From Rotaria sp. Silwood1 (lineage: Eukaryota; Rotifera; Eurotatoria; Philodinida; Philodinidae): DNA of 64,000 nucleotides. Below, piece after piece: positions 46,493 to 60,300 of this stretch. Under the pieces are notes generated by a model. The model was not told the DNA's origin and did not search any database. It saw only the letters and a list, made by a program, of their open reading frames with translations. Position 1 is the first letter of the stretch, and every line of letters starts with the position of its first letter. Both the position numbers and the translations under genes were made by a program. The stretch spans positions 62,001-126,000 of the forward strand of contig CAJNOP010000414.1 of NCBI GenBank assembly GCA_905250075.1, read 5' to 3'.

Positions 46493-46721
46493 CACTATAA
46501 AAAAAAAGGTAGAACCATAAACTCTACAATAGAATTTTTTGACCTCATAAACCCTTCAGGGTATTTTCGTACTTTTCATCTTTATCAACCCTTGCAGGGT
46601 TATACAAATAATAAGTTGTTCAAGTGTTTTGGGAATAAATAGTAAGACCTTAAAGGATTAATGAAATTAACATAAACCAATTTGTAGGATATCTTATTCT
46701 ATGCCTCTTTTTTATAGAGTG
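46493..46721. mobile_element. Possible MITE with CACTATAAAAAAA ends
   Basis: Left CACTATAAAAAAAAAGGTAG and right (reversed) CACTCTATAAAAAAGAGGCA are similar. Two AACCCTT(G)CAGGGTT-type hairpins sit inside. No clear target duplication. Confidence 0.35.
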
Positions 46722-47284
46722 CATGTAGAGTCATCTAAGATGGCTGACAATTGTCACTCAGTACTGAAAGATTAATCATGACTTTCTTGCTATCTCATTT
46801 CGATACCGGCAGTGCTGAAAACGAAACCTGAAGCAAACAATATTCGACCATAGGCTTCAATTAAGTTGTCAATGTACTGTTTCTTATATTTATTACTAGA
46901 TATATTATATCAAACAAACACTCATATACTATATATTAGGAGTAATAAAGTCATTGCACTTCAATATTGAATGATTTGTTGTTGCAAAGCAAATGAAAAA
47001 CACACGGTTTACTCCTACGAATAGAAATCAGTTTGTGACTTTTTTATAGCTTGAGCAAGAGAACTGCTTGTTGTGATAGCCCACGCCTGTCAAATAAATA
47101 TACTATATTTAAATGCGAATCATTACCTGCTTTGATTGCTCATTCTTTCTTATATTATAAATACGTCGTCAGTATTATACGACAGTCATCCAACACAGGT
47201 ACATTTTGTCTCTTTATTATATTCATCAAAATCAGTACATTTTATTCTGAAAAGGAATAGTTACTTTTATCATAGTGTCTCATA
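46722..47284. other. Upstream flank of the XPR1-type gene
   Basis: No coding sequence or specific promoter element recognised. Confidence 0.4.
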
Positions 47285-50200
47285 ATGCTGTTTGATGATT
47301 ATTTCTCGGCTCATATTACACCTGAATGGAGTTCACAATATATCGAATATTTTAATATGAAAGAAATGTTAGATCAGTTCGTTGCTGATGCACCGATAGT
47401 CAAGCAAGATACTGATAATGCACTACGTCAGCAATTTTTCCTTCGTGTTGATGATTGCTTTTTTCAAGTGAGATTAATAAAGATGTTTCGCTTCAATTCT
47501 ATGGGTTCATTCTTCTTAATAGTATTGTGAATCGGAAGTAACAAAAATTAACAATTTCTTTGCTGAAAAGCTTGCGGAGTAAGTATTTTCGAATGAATTG
47601 TTCTCGACACACTTTTTTAGCTCATGCCTCTTGTTTTGGACTTGGAGCAGTTACTTTACAGATGTATTTAGTTCGTAAAAACAAAAGAATCATCAATTTC
47701 AAAGAGATTTAAAATATGAAAGTCAACATTTTTCTTTGTTTGCTACAAAAGAATAAGCTGAAAGAAACTGTGGAATGTACCCACTGTTGAAAGACTTCCA
47801 ATTTCTTTTTAATTTTGTCGTAATTTCTTTGATTATGAAAGTGTATCCAAGTCCCTTAATAAAGTACTTTTCACATGGAAGCGTGTATTTAGGACAACTT
47901 CTCCCAACAACTTTTGAAAACTATTTGGATTTCGACAATAGCTTTTGAAATAGTACGTAATACAATTGTATTTTGAACACTCTACAGTCCAGATAAAAGT
48001 TAGTTGTCTTCGACTAAATTTCATTGATGAGCAAGTACTCATACATGTTACCCAATGAATAAACGAACGAATGTATGTTAAATTTAATGTACTGGATGTT
48101 TCATTCATTTTTCATTTTATCTATTCCAATTCGTGCTTAATATATTTTCTCTCGGTTACTTTTTCTGTTAGATCGTACGCCACAGATGTTCACTTTGAAG
48201 AAATATTTTCCAGCGAAAAACAGTATAGACGAGGATGGAGGAAGAGATCAAAAGTTATACAGTGTGGAAGGTTTTTCTGTACTTGAATTTTTCATATAAC
48301 CGAAATTATGAGAAGAATCTTGCTACTTAACACAGAAACTGCTCGGAGTGCTATTCAATCCATACGTTGAACCAAACTAGGTTAAGATTGACTGTTTGAC
48401 TTTCTCGAAAATCATCAACTATAGAAAATTAGTTTAATGAGCAATTTTTTTTTATGAAGATTCAATTTTTTGAGGTTATTTATTAGAATTTTTCATAGGG
48501 TCATTAGAAAAAGTACATTGAATAACATATTTGACAAAAAAATCTTCACTGGCGTATCGTTAATCAGAACGGCGATGAAATACAAAACAAAATTTTTGAA
48601 AAATAATCATGACTCAATGCTGATTTTTAAGCTAATAATATCAATTTCCAATTCTTTCAGACGCTTCGTCCTTAATTTGACACATTACCTTTGATACAAA
48701 TTGCAAGAATATATATTTCTTGCTTCTAGATCATCGAGACGTTTTGACACACTCAAATATGAACTCGAGTACTTTCAATCAACTCGTACGTATTTTAATC
48801 ATCACAAGGCATCTCCCATCGTCGATCAAGGCACGAATACGGACAGGAACGACAATACGATTACAACTCCTAGGAGACATATCAATCATCCTGATAGTTC
48901 AAATGGATCGTTATGGCACATTCAACCTAAGCAACTAATCAAAAAGACACAAAATATGCACTGTAGAAGCATAAAACATGTTAAAACGGCCTTTAGTGAA
49001 TTATATTTGTTGCTCGTTCTGTTACGAAATTATCAGGTGCTCAATTCCGCTGCCTTCCGTAAAATATTAAAATTCTATGATAATTTATTTCAAACGACTC
49101 GTGGAGAAGAATGGCGGTAGGATAAATTGATTTTTTTTTCATTTCGTGTTCAACAATTGAAAAGAACACCTCAATGAAAGTTTTCCTTGACGGCTTTATT
49201 TCTAGAAGTCAATAGCAGAATCGCGTAGGACTTTTTCAAACAAAAAATTTCAACTGTTCTCGAGTGATTTCAATAAATTCTCCATCAAAATGAAGCCATC
49301 ATAATATGAAATACGACAAAAGTATCTCTTTATAAATTAGAACGATATCCAGCAAAACAAAAATAGTATCAATTAATATTGACATGAGTGTATTTAGAGA
49401 AAATTCCTTAGGAGGCAATCCTTTGAAATTTTTTTATGTCTGTATTTAGTTTTGACTTTGGCTATCTTGAAAAACCTTGGGACACAATACTGATGGAAAG
49501 AGTCACTTTCGTTGAAATAGATAGAATTATTTGTCATCTTTATATATGACAAAATTTACAGATTCTATTTTTGGATGATTTATAAAAAGTAGTTCTATTT
49601 CTTCTTTTGTGTGTCTGAAAACAAATCATAAGTTTAGTATATTTTCCAATAGTATATTGCACATTGAATCAACTCAATTTTATACATCAAACATGGTTGC
49701 TAAACTTATTCAAAATGTGGAAACAATATATGCTGATTCACTTGAATCGGGTGATCGAGAACGCGCAATGAAACGCCTCCGTGTTCCACCACTCGAACAG
49801 AAGGAATCGTCAATGGCGACATTTCGCATTGGATTATTTGTCGGTAGGATGCTCCACTTGTTTTACGCTGTGTTTTGTGTATAATGAAATGTCTAGGAAT
49901 GTTTTGTCTTGTATTGCCAGCGGTGTTCGCATTCGGATTTCTTTTCAAAGAAAGTCAATTGAGAAAACCATTACCTTGGCGTGAAGCATTACTTCTCTAT
50001 CGTTCTCCTTGTCTGATTATCATCGAAATTATTCTAGTTGGCATCAATATGTATGGTTGGTCATCGTCCGGTGTTAATCATGTACTTATATTCGAAATCG
50101 ATCCACGTAATCATTTAACCTACCAGCAATTACTCGAAATAGGAACATGCTTTTTGGTTCTTTGGTTCCTTAGTTTTATTGGATTTATTGTCTCGTCTTA

Positions 50201-51446
50201 TCTTGACTTTTATCCATTCATACAGCCGCTTATCTTTGCTGCACTGATCATTCTCTTTCTTATTAATCCGGCACCAATATTCTATCGTCAAAGTCGTTTC
50301 TGGTTTTTACAAAAGTTGGCAAAAGTTTTTGCGGCACCGTTTTATCAAGTTGGTTTTGCTGATTTTTGGCTTGGCGAACAGCTATCATCACTCGAACTCA
50401 TTTTTTTCGATCTTGAATTCTTTTTTTGTTTTTACGCTTCTGATCGTAGTTGGTGGTCATCAAATTTAACAACATCATCATCACGTCAAGGCGTGTTTTG
50501 TACTAGTTGGACAAAGATACTTCTACAAACATGTCTACTTATACTACCATCCTGGTTTCGTTTTGCACAAAATCTACGACGATATCGTGATACGAATCGC
50601 GTAACGCTACATCTTGTCAATGCAGGCAAATCTGCAACTGGCTTCTTTGTTGTCATAACCAATTCACTTCGACGTGCAACTACTGAAACATATTCTAAGA
50701 AACCAATGTCGAATCCATTTCTTTATTTATGGATTATTGCATCAATTGTCGGCGCCACATACAAACTTTTGTGGGATCTCAAAATGGATTGGGGTTTCTT
50801 TGAAAAAAATGCTGGCGAAAATAAATATTTACGTGATCATATTGTCTATTCATCGAAAGTCTACTATTATGCTGCTATTATTGAAAACATTATTTTTCGA
50901 TACATTTGGGTAATTAATATATTTGTGCATTTTCATACACAATCAGCTGAATATTCTGATGTAATTGGTTTTGCCTTCGGTATTATTGAGATATTTCGAA
51001 GATTTATTTGGAATTTTTTTCGATTAGAAAACGAACATTTGAATAATTGCGATGAATTTCGTGCTGTTCGTGATATTTCAATAGTACCAATATCAACTGA
51101 TATCGATTTTGCTCTGATCGATTTTAAAATGAGCAAAGAACCAGGTATTCGAAAACGAACAAGAACAGCAACAAATGGAATTATCTCTGACGAAGACAAT
51201 ACTACGATCAGCAGCAGAATAAGTACGGCAGGAAATGAACAAGAGAATAATACAATAGTTTTGGACTTGGATCAGATATCAACACCCGACACTGTGACAG
51301 TACAACAAGTGGACGAGTCTGTTATACCAAGGGCCTTGTCTGTGAGCTTCAGTTCGCTGTCCTCACGAAATGTTTTTAGTTCACCATATTCAAGTTTTCG
51401 AAGCAATAAGATGACTGAATTGCTAACATATTCACAATCTACATAA
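47285..51446 (+). CDS. XPR1: XPR1-type SPX-EXS phosphate exporter
   Basis: Five exons: 47285-47467, 47523-47578, 48730-49116, 49653-49843, 49897-51446; all phases agree, 788 residues (human XPR1 about 696). XPR1 exports inorganic phosphate across the plasma membrane under control of inositol pyrophosphates sensed by the SPX domain. The N-terminus has the SPX opening (FSAHITPEWSSQYIEYFNMK) and its third block (LLRNYQVLNSAAFRKILKFY); residues about 200-212 carry GDRERAMKRLRVPPL; the membrane part starts in exon 4/5 with INMYGWSSSGVNHVLIFE; the EXS domain shows WLRFAQNLRRYRDTNR, HLVNAGK, WDLKMDWGFF and RLENEHLNNCDEFRAVRD. The C-terminal tail is low-complexity and acidic/Ser-rich. Intron 2 is unusually long (1151 bp); intron 3 is 536 bp. 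Intact and probably functional. Confidence 0.95.
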
Positions 51447-53075
51447 AACAACTTGAAGATTATCGTATTCTTGTCATTTATTACTGTTACTCATTCCATT
51501 TGTTTATTTCTTTGTTTGTTTTCTATGATCAAATCATTATGTATTTACTACTGCTTTGCCACTACTTGTGAGAAAAGGATATGTATATAGAAACGTTTAC
51601 TTTTGTCAGTCTTTAAACTCTATACATTGTACTTGTTATTGATGAATATCATAGTATGCATCTTGTAAATCTCAAGTCGAGTTCTGTAGTTTATCTCTCG
51701 CATTGTTTAACAAACTTTCAGTTCTAGTCTCATCAAAGAGGAAAATTATTAAGCAAAGAAATTCTCAAGTTAATGCAGAACTGCAAGTAAAAAAGAAACG
51801 TAGCTGTTAGGAATATGAGATTGAATATGACATAATGCAGCTTTTATCAACAACTTGAAGAAGATTCAAAGTTTCATTCGGTAGGTTGATATTCTGACAA
51901 ATTTTCTTTTGACCTAAAAAAAGTCGCGAATCTATCAATTTTGCCCACAGAAGTCGAAGAGAATCACACTGACCAACGTCGTTCAGTTGCTAAAAATAAG
52001 AGCGTTCTTCAGTCAATACAAAATGATTTAATCGACTCGGTAAAAGAACATGGAACATACAAAATTATCACGCGTTTGTTGTTCTTCATCACTTGGGAAG
52101 AAGTGCTCAAGATGCAGACAAATTTTTGAATAGATCCCTCTGATCTTCCTTGGAAACTATTCCACTATTTGATTGAAAAAATTTGAAATCTTCAAGGCTT
52201 TGGCTGACTTTGATGATATGTTTCTTTTTTTTTCGTGCAAGGAATGACGCCATTATTCAAAAAGAAGGGCTTTGCAACGTTTTATCTGTCAGTGTAATCA
52301 AAATTTAATGAGAAATGATCAAGAGTCGAACGTTTTCGAAACCTAATGTCAAATCCAATTGAGACACTTGGACTAAATGAATAGACAGGCGACATATAAA
52401 ACAGCACGAGACGAAATGCAAAATTTTTCTCATTCATTGATTATACTGTATCGGAATCTTCCTTTTTGATAGATCTCAATGTTCTCAAAGGCTCGTCTTC
52501 TTGTTGCTGGTCAACTTTTCAGCAGGATGAAATCGGTTTTCGTGGTCAATCAGAATAATTCATTTAGTTTCTTTTGTTTGAATGAGGCTATGTTATAGAG
52601 TTCGATTTGTCGACTGAATAATAAATCGAATATGCAAATATCAAATTAAATACCTGGTATAACGAAACGTTTCATGCAATAAGAGAACATTAAAGATACT
52701 TATTTTCTTTTGTGTTTAACAACGAGCTTAATTTTCTTTTAGTATCATTCTGTGCAAACACACTCACACAGCAGAATGATTATTGTTTGTGTCCACATGA
52801 TGTCGTTATAATCTCTTCGATTTACTAGATCGTTAAAAACACACTAAAAAAACCCTAGATTCGTTTTCTCCATTTAATGTCAACACCTTTTCATTTATTT
52901 TTGTTACTATTTTGAACGGCTATACTCGGTTCTACATGTCACAAGGTAGAAGAAAATGCTTAATCCCCAGAAAATAACAATTTTGTCTTATATATATCAT
53001 AGTGCAGGACAATAATAATGTGTTCGATAAATACAGAAAAAAAACACGGTAGATCAGTGTAACGTCAATATCGAG
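51447..53075. other. No firm gene; possible remnant near 51940-52290
   Basis: A 62-codon frame at 51941-52129 and following broken frames (DLPWKLFHYLIEK near 52140, then FKALADFDDMF-like words) look like decayed coding sequence of an unknown family. The rest is AT-rich. Confidence 0.3.
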
Positions 53076-53777
53076 ATGCATATGTCAATCGCCACTCTTA
53101 TGTGTTTGATAGTCCTTTCAGGCCCTACATTAGCTCAGTTACCAATTCCATCACGTCCAAGCGGGTTTGGAATAAGCGGGCCTGTTGATGCAAATGTTGT
53201 TATCGAAATGTTTCTTGATTTACTCTGTCCGGACAGTCGAGCCGCATGGCCCACTGCTCTTCAACTCATTGAAAAATATGATACACGAATACATTTCAGA
53301 ATTCATGTGTTTCCACTTCCTTATTTCACAAATGCATTTTATGCCGCCCAAGGTATACAAGCCATTGCAAATCTAACCAATCACAACCTTTCTGCAATCT
53401 TTCATTATGCTAATTCTATGTTCAATAACCAAGAAAAGTGGTATAATCGAGCGACTCCAAACATGACACCCATCCAAGTGATCGACTCGCTTGCATCGTT
53501 CGCCAGCACGACTGGATTGGTGACGAAAAATGATTTTCTTGATGGATTAAATAGCAACAATATCAATAGGAAAGCTCGTATAGCGTGGAAATATGGATGT
53601 TCAAGGGGTGAGCATGTTGCTAGGAATAAATAACTAGAAGTCCTGAATTTATTTGATTTTTCAACATATTTAGGAGTTGCTGGGACGCCTACTTTTCTGA
53701 TCAATGGTGTGATCACAAGCGACGCTTCATCTTGGTCATTTTCAGACTGGCAATCAACCATTGATCCGATGCTATAG
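53076..53777 (+). CDS. Secreted thioredoxin-fold (DsbA-like) protein
   Basis: Two exons, 53076-53607 and 53674-53777, in frame across a 66-nt intron, 211 residues. Residues 1-20 are a signal peptide (MHMSIATLMCLIVLSGPTLA). Then a DsbA/thioredoxin-4 type fold: VIEMFLDLLCPDSRAAWP at the active-site position, a helical insertion (residues about 85-165), and the cis-proline loop AGTPTFLING near the C-terminus. The active site reads CPDS: the first cysteine is kept, the second is Ser, so classical dithiol oxidation is unlikely; a monothiol or structural role is inference. Length fits DsbA proteins. The family is patchy in animals, so transfer or lineage-specific loss is possible. Confidence 0.82.
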
Positions 53778-56700
53778 CATGATAACTGACATTAACTTTC
53801 GCTTTTCATTTGAAATTTGGAGAAAAAAGTATTGATTTTCAATAAATTCATATTATAGTGAGCTTTCAAATATAATGCTAGTAGTGGTGAAAAAGCAGCA
53901 TTATTATTGAAAATAACAGAACTTAATCAGAAGCAAACTAAGACAATCAATATGAAACTGTGTATGAAGCTCGCAACAATATATAGTGATTTACATGGAC
54001 GATCCTATATCGAAATAGTTGACAGGTTAGGATTCTTTAGAAAAAACGATCAATCGGTATCAAGTAGCGTTTCTTTATAGTAGGATTGAGGTGTGTTTCA
54101 TCTCAAAGAAACAAAATTGACTAGAAATTGTTGATTTATTCACTAACATAGGCACGGCAAAAGTGAAAAGGAAAATTGAAACAGATCATTGCAGAATCTT
54201 GGTGACTAATCACGCATTACAGTCGAATTATTGATGATCATCAATAGAATTGAATATATTCGATACTTAAATCTGACTTGAAACAAAAAAAAAGTATTGT
54301 TGCATACGATAAACAGAGCTTAAAGGTGACATATTTACTTTTTATGTACTTTTAATATCAAGTAATTTTCACAATTGTTTCGTACATTGTATCAGATGTT
54401 TTATAGATAGATTAATAGAGATTGTGCTTAGTAAGAATTTAGATCAAAAAATCATTTCTTCACGAAGATTGTAAATATAGCTACGAATTAAAGATCGAAA
54501 AATAGCTTTCCGAGTTAAGTTAACATTGAAATAATTACTGTGACTGGCTTCAATATATAGATTGAAAACCCTCTTAGGAAATCAGCAAATATGGAAAATG
54601 ATGATAGTTTTTATATCAAACTATAATATTATTGCCCTTTTCAAAATACATGAGTTTCTAAGGTTATAAAAAAGTTATTTTAGATTTCTTCATGAGAATG
54701 TTGCTCATTCAATAGAATAAATTAGGCGCTTGATTGTTCGCAGAAAGCTTCATCTTTTAACTATGTATCAGCCTCTTCTATAACAAACCTTCCCGCTAAG
54801 AGAACATTTCTTGATTTTCAACTTAAATAAGGACACAATGTTCAATTGGCAGTTTTACAAAACTGAAAAACCTTTACTAAACTTGGTTCAAACTAGATTT
54901 TTTTTGGATAAATTCTTAATTGCTGGAAGAAATCTCCTGATAACAACATATCTAAAATTGATAACGATAATCAAATTCAAGGTTCTAGCGAAATATGAAA
55001 GAAAAATAGAATTCAAATGTTTTTGATTCCGTTATCATGAAAACGACGGTCGTCTCATTACAATCGTTTCTGGCCACTTAGTCAATTGTCTGATCAAAAA
55101 CGAACGTTAGCTACTGAATTTCTTTGTTATTTATAGAAATTCATGATCTTCATCATACATTTAGTTGTACAACAGTAGCAAATCAAGATTGTAGAATCTT
55201 CACATGCAATCTAATAGCAAGCCAATGAAAAGGCAATAATTACTGTCGAAATGAACGTTAAAATGCTTGATATGACCGTTAAAAAGAAGCAGTAATTATT
55301 TTTATTATGATCTATAAAATTTGCACACGCGACGACCAAAAAAAAGGATAGCAGCGATTGTAAGAAAAAGCAAGTGAAACATTTTGATCATAATTGATAA
55401 ACTTGTTTTCCATCATTTTTCGAGAAATATTGTTATAACGATGTCATAGAAAAGGAAACCGATAACTAGCAAAGACAAGACTATAGTAGCAATACTCAAA
55501 TTTTCCCAGTCCTTTATCAAACTATACCTTTTCCAATTAGGTCAATCATTATAATTATAGTAAATAGAAGTGTTATAGAAGCAAAACTGATAAATTGCTA
55601 GTATTATGGATATAATGACCCATCTTCCTAGGAAGAATTATCTTCGGAAGTAGTAAATAATTCTAGAAATTCATCAACGATAATCAATGGCGTTTTCTTC
55701 TGTGAATTATTTACCTAGAATACAAATTTTTGCTTGTTAGACAGTAAAGGTCAAATAAAAAGTACACAGCGATAAAATAATAAATTCGTTTTAGTACTTA
55801 CATTAAATAACTATGGCCACTTGTAAAGAATCTCAAGCAGAGATAAACGATAATAAATAGAGATCGTAAATAGGCTTTGTTTTCGAGTATTTACAAATGA
55901 GAATATATAGGATAGAGCTTTTTGTAGACAAGCCATGAAAAAAAAATGTGAACTCAACAATGAAGCTGTCATCTCGAAGACACTCATAACTCACATCCTA
56001 ATTTTTTATCATTAGTACACTGGAGTTTTAACGATTACGAAGTGTACAAAATTATACTAAAAACATACGAACAAATGGATAATACTATGTGTCCAAAGTC
56101 CATTGGAATTGATCTTGGGTGAACAATGTTTCATTTTGTAGATACAATCTCAGATGTTGAATGAAGCAACCTTAATATTTGTAATATCAATAATATTGCT
56201 GTTGTCATTGAAGGACGTCATATTGCCTGAAAATATTACTACCACATTAATACGACTGTGTATTATGTAATTTTAATTGTTGATGTTGCGTGTATTAGTT
56301 GTTCTTTTTTCTCCGATCTAACTGTTGATCCTATATGATCAAAGCGATACCTATTTGACTAATCTATTTGACTTTTACTTTAATACGATCAAAAATGCTT
56401 TTTAAAATAATTTATTTTCTTAAATTTGATTATGATGAAGCATTGCTCTATAGTCGGAAGTCCTTGATGATCAGCTGTTCAACTCAAAAGAAATCATAAT
56501 ATTGCATTTAAAAAATTAATCTTATAAATTCAAACATGAAAAACTTTTCAGACTAGCGTAGTCTCATTAATTATTGACCAGAAAACAAGATGTGGGTGGC
56601 GAGAAATCCTGTGATCATCTATTCCACACCCATATCACTATCACTCTATTTGGTTTTCATTAATCTTTTGATATTACAAAAGACTTTCAATTATTTCGAA

Positions 56701-57323
56701 GCATTAAACAAGTTCGATAGAGCGAATGATGAGACATCAACACAAAGAAAAAGCAATTGATGACGACTAAAACGATTTGGAATTAGAGAAAACTGATGAG
56801 GAATCAAAAGCATTACAGCAGGCACTAAAATTTTATTTCTCTGACTAGAATGGATTTACTCTTGTGTTTCAATATATCTTAGAAAGTACGTCAGAAGGAT
56901 TGTTCTGTTTTATCAGAAATGGACAGAACAACGGATTCTATGCCAGAATCGTTTTCTAATTTATATCGATACAAAAATTTCTTTTATCGTTTTGAACTTA
57001 TAAAAACATCAAAAATGTAACGAAGATCGCAAGCAGAAAACCATTCATTCATTATCAAGTATTTATTTTCATGTTATGCTACTATCAAAGAAAAAATTAA
57101 GATTAATGTCAACAAACATAAATCTTAAATACTGTGACTATTATTAATGACGGTATTATTTTGTTTCATTTCTGTCATAATTTTGATTTTATTTCTATAT
57201 ATTCTCAAAATTTCTAATGAAATAAATAAATCATTTATTGATTAATAGATTTATTATTAAGAATATAATAAAAATTAATTTAATTTCTAAATTGAACACA
57301 TTCTTGGTATAACTAGTTGTTCT
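53778..57323. other. 3.5-kb gene-poor AT-rich region
   Basis: No supported gene. A 71-codon frame at 54811-55026 has no recognisable content. Near 56090 the words KSIGIDLG in one frame recall the HSP70 N-terminus, but the match ends after eight residues at a stop. Left part is the 3' flank of the DsbA-like gene; right part is the 3' flank of ALG9. Confidence 0.45.
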
Positions 57324-60300
57324 TTATTCATTCAAAACATCAACAAATTTAGAACATTTTAACAAATGTAAGAACGTATATCGATTCGATCGAACACTAA
57401 AATAAGGAACATAAAACGAACGAAATATTGATCGTCTAAAAATAAAAAAAAACAATATTTTTATTATTAAAAACAACAACATGGTGTTTATTTTTTTATG
57501 TACCTTGATGGTAAAATCATTTTTATCGATGTTATTATTTGAAATTGTTGACTATAATTCGGTTGAATTTCACTGGGATTTTCACTATCATGATCGATAA
57601 TATAATCGCATTGATTTAAATTAACCTATTCAAATTAATATTTCATTTTTTTTATTTGAAAAAAAAAAAAGAAAGATTTCATTGTTGTTGAGACTTCACA
57701 ACATTAGAAAAATAATCGGATTTATATACACAAGCATCAATTATCCTGATGTTCATGGGAGAAACCATGACATTTAACTTTAAATATCCTATACAATAAA
57801 TTGTGTCTCTGTAGCAATAAACTAAGAACTTAAACTTTCTTCCAATCACTCATAAGTTATTAAGTCATTAATAATTTCGGTAAATATTCTGATAGGATAA
57901 ATAGTTTATTTAAAAACAAGATTCATCAATTTTGAGAGAAATTTATGAAATTTTTGATGAAATGTAATAATAATCAACAAATAAAATGTTTGTTTTTTTT
58001 TAATGAAAATGAATAAAACTTACATATCGATCAATTTCTTCTTTATTTTCATCATTAAAATGATTATCTATTAATCGAGTTGCATTTTTCAACGAACTAT
58101 ATGCTTTTGGTAATTGACCTTTAAATTCTGAACGAAGAAATAATAATTGAGATCTATAAGAAAAACAAAAAAACATCTAATAACGAAAAACTAGAATAAT
58201 AATAATATACTTTTCCGGTAATAAAAAATGTGATGGAAATCGATACCAATCTTTTCCAATACAAATATTAAGATGTTTATTTGATGATTTTTCAAATATA
58301 TTCGTTGTATTAGAATGAGTTAAAAGACGAATTGGTGCTGAATATCCATCAACAATAGCAAATGTACGTGATATAGATAATATACCATGAATAATTATTA
58401 TTGAATAAACAAATAAACGACGAACAAATAAAACTGAATTACGTTTTAATTTTATTAAACGAACAAGACGTGGAATTAAATTCTAATTTTATAAAATAAA
58501 TAAAAAAAAAAAATTTTCAAAATCAAAATAATAATTTACTTCTATTTGATCAATACCAATTGAAGCAGTTAAAATAATTAATGGATATATTGGAAAAACA
58601 AAACGATCTTCCTGAAAAATTATTTATTTAATATTTTATTTTATTTTATTTTATTTACTTTATGTGGTTGCATCCATAATAGACCCATCCACATAACAAT
58701 TGATGATACAATCATTGCATATGGAATTGCAACTTTACCTAAATAACATTTCTTTTTTTGCTTTTCTTCTATTGAAACAATGTTTTACCTGATTGTATAT
58801 AACGTCGATCAATAAATATATCAATATATGGCTAAAATAAAATAATCGAAATATTTAAATGAAAACTTTATTTGACTAACGATCTGTTGGATATTATTAT
58901 ATAAGACTTCTTTTAATTCATTAATCTCATATAAAATTGAAACTTTAATTTGGATATTTAAGTTAAAATCAGAGATGTCCATCGCGTCGCTGCCGCCGTG
59001 GCGGTGGCGGCGCGGCAGCAGCAGATTTTTTCCAAAAACTATCGCGGCGCGGCAGCGGCGCAGGAGAGATTTTTATTTTGCCGTCGCGGCAGCTTTTTAG
59101 GAAAAAATTTCAAAAATTCATGAATTTGCACAGAATCTGCGTGTTTATGTATGCTATACTGTAAGACTTAGCGAATCTGATCGATTAGCGGCATCAGTTC
59201 TATTTCAAACCAGTCAAAGCCTTGAAAATCAAAACATTTTTTCGAATACCAGCGCGGTAGCGGCAAGTTTTTTTTAAGGCGCGTCGCGGCAGCGGCGCGG
59301 TAGCTTTTTTAACAGGCCATCGCGTCGCGGGAGCGGCGCGGCAGCGGCAGATTTTGAGCCGCGATGGACATCTCTGGTTAAAATAAACATCTAATTTTTA
59401 GATTTTTTTTAACTGAAAAATCTTAAAAAAACGGAAGTCAATATTATTTCTAGACTTTTTAAATTTTAAAAATTTCGTTTCAAATCTTCGAAAACATTTT
59501 TTTTAAATTATGAAAATAAATGAGATATAATAGAAGATTTGAGCTCTTCTATTGCATAGGAATAAAATTTAATTAATTTACTGTTAAGATAATTCCAATT
59601 ATTGCTAGTGGATAAATAATATTAAAATTGAGTAAACCATTTATAATATAATATGTCCATGGTTCAGTACCTAATTAAAGAAAAATATATTAATTCTTAA
59701 TTATATTATTGTTTTTTTTAGTTAATTTACCATAAAGAGTTGGACCATGTTTTGAAAATAAATTATAACGTATATGATTTAATGGTGTTATTACTAATTT
59801 TCCATAATAATATGAATCAATTAAAGTTAATGGAATCTTTAAATAAAAAATAACTATATTAAATATTGAAAAAGCAATAAGAAATTTTTCATATTTAATT
59901 TACCAATGTTATTAAACCAGATATAATACTCCATTTTATGAAATCAATATAACGTTGACGACGAAAAACAATATCAATAGCTATTGGAATTCTTAACAAA
60001 ATAATATTATTTTAAAACAAAATATAACAATACGAATTTCTATAATTACCCAAGTACAGCAACATAAATCCATCCACATAATGATCCGAAAGCAATAAAA
60101 AAAACCGATAACTAGAATATGAATATTAATAAAACAAAATTCTTTTTTTTGTTTTTTCTTACTGATAATGCATTTGAAAACCAACAAGAATAAGCAAACA
60201 AAACAGTATACATTGAAAATGAATTATTAATAAATGCACTACTACTTCGAAATAAAGCCACATTCATTATTGATAATAATACATATTTACGAGCTATTGA

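Noticed and set aside
54811..55026. 71-codon plus-strand frame
   Set aside because: Lys/Leu/Phe-rich as expected of AT-rich noncoding DNA; no splice context or family.
56070..56230. HSP70 N-terminal remnant
   Set aside because: Only KSIGIDLG matches before a stop; too short to support in 3.5 kb of otherwise blank sequence.
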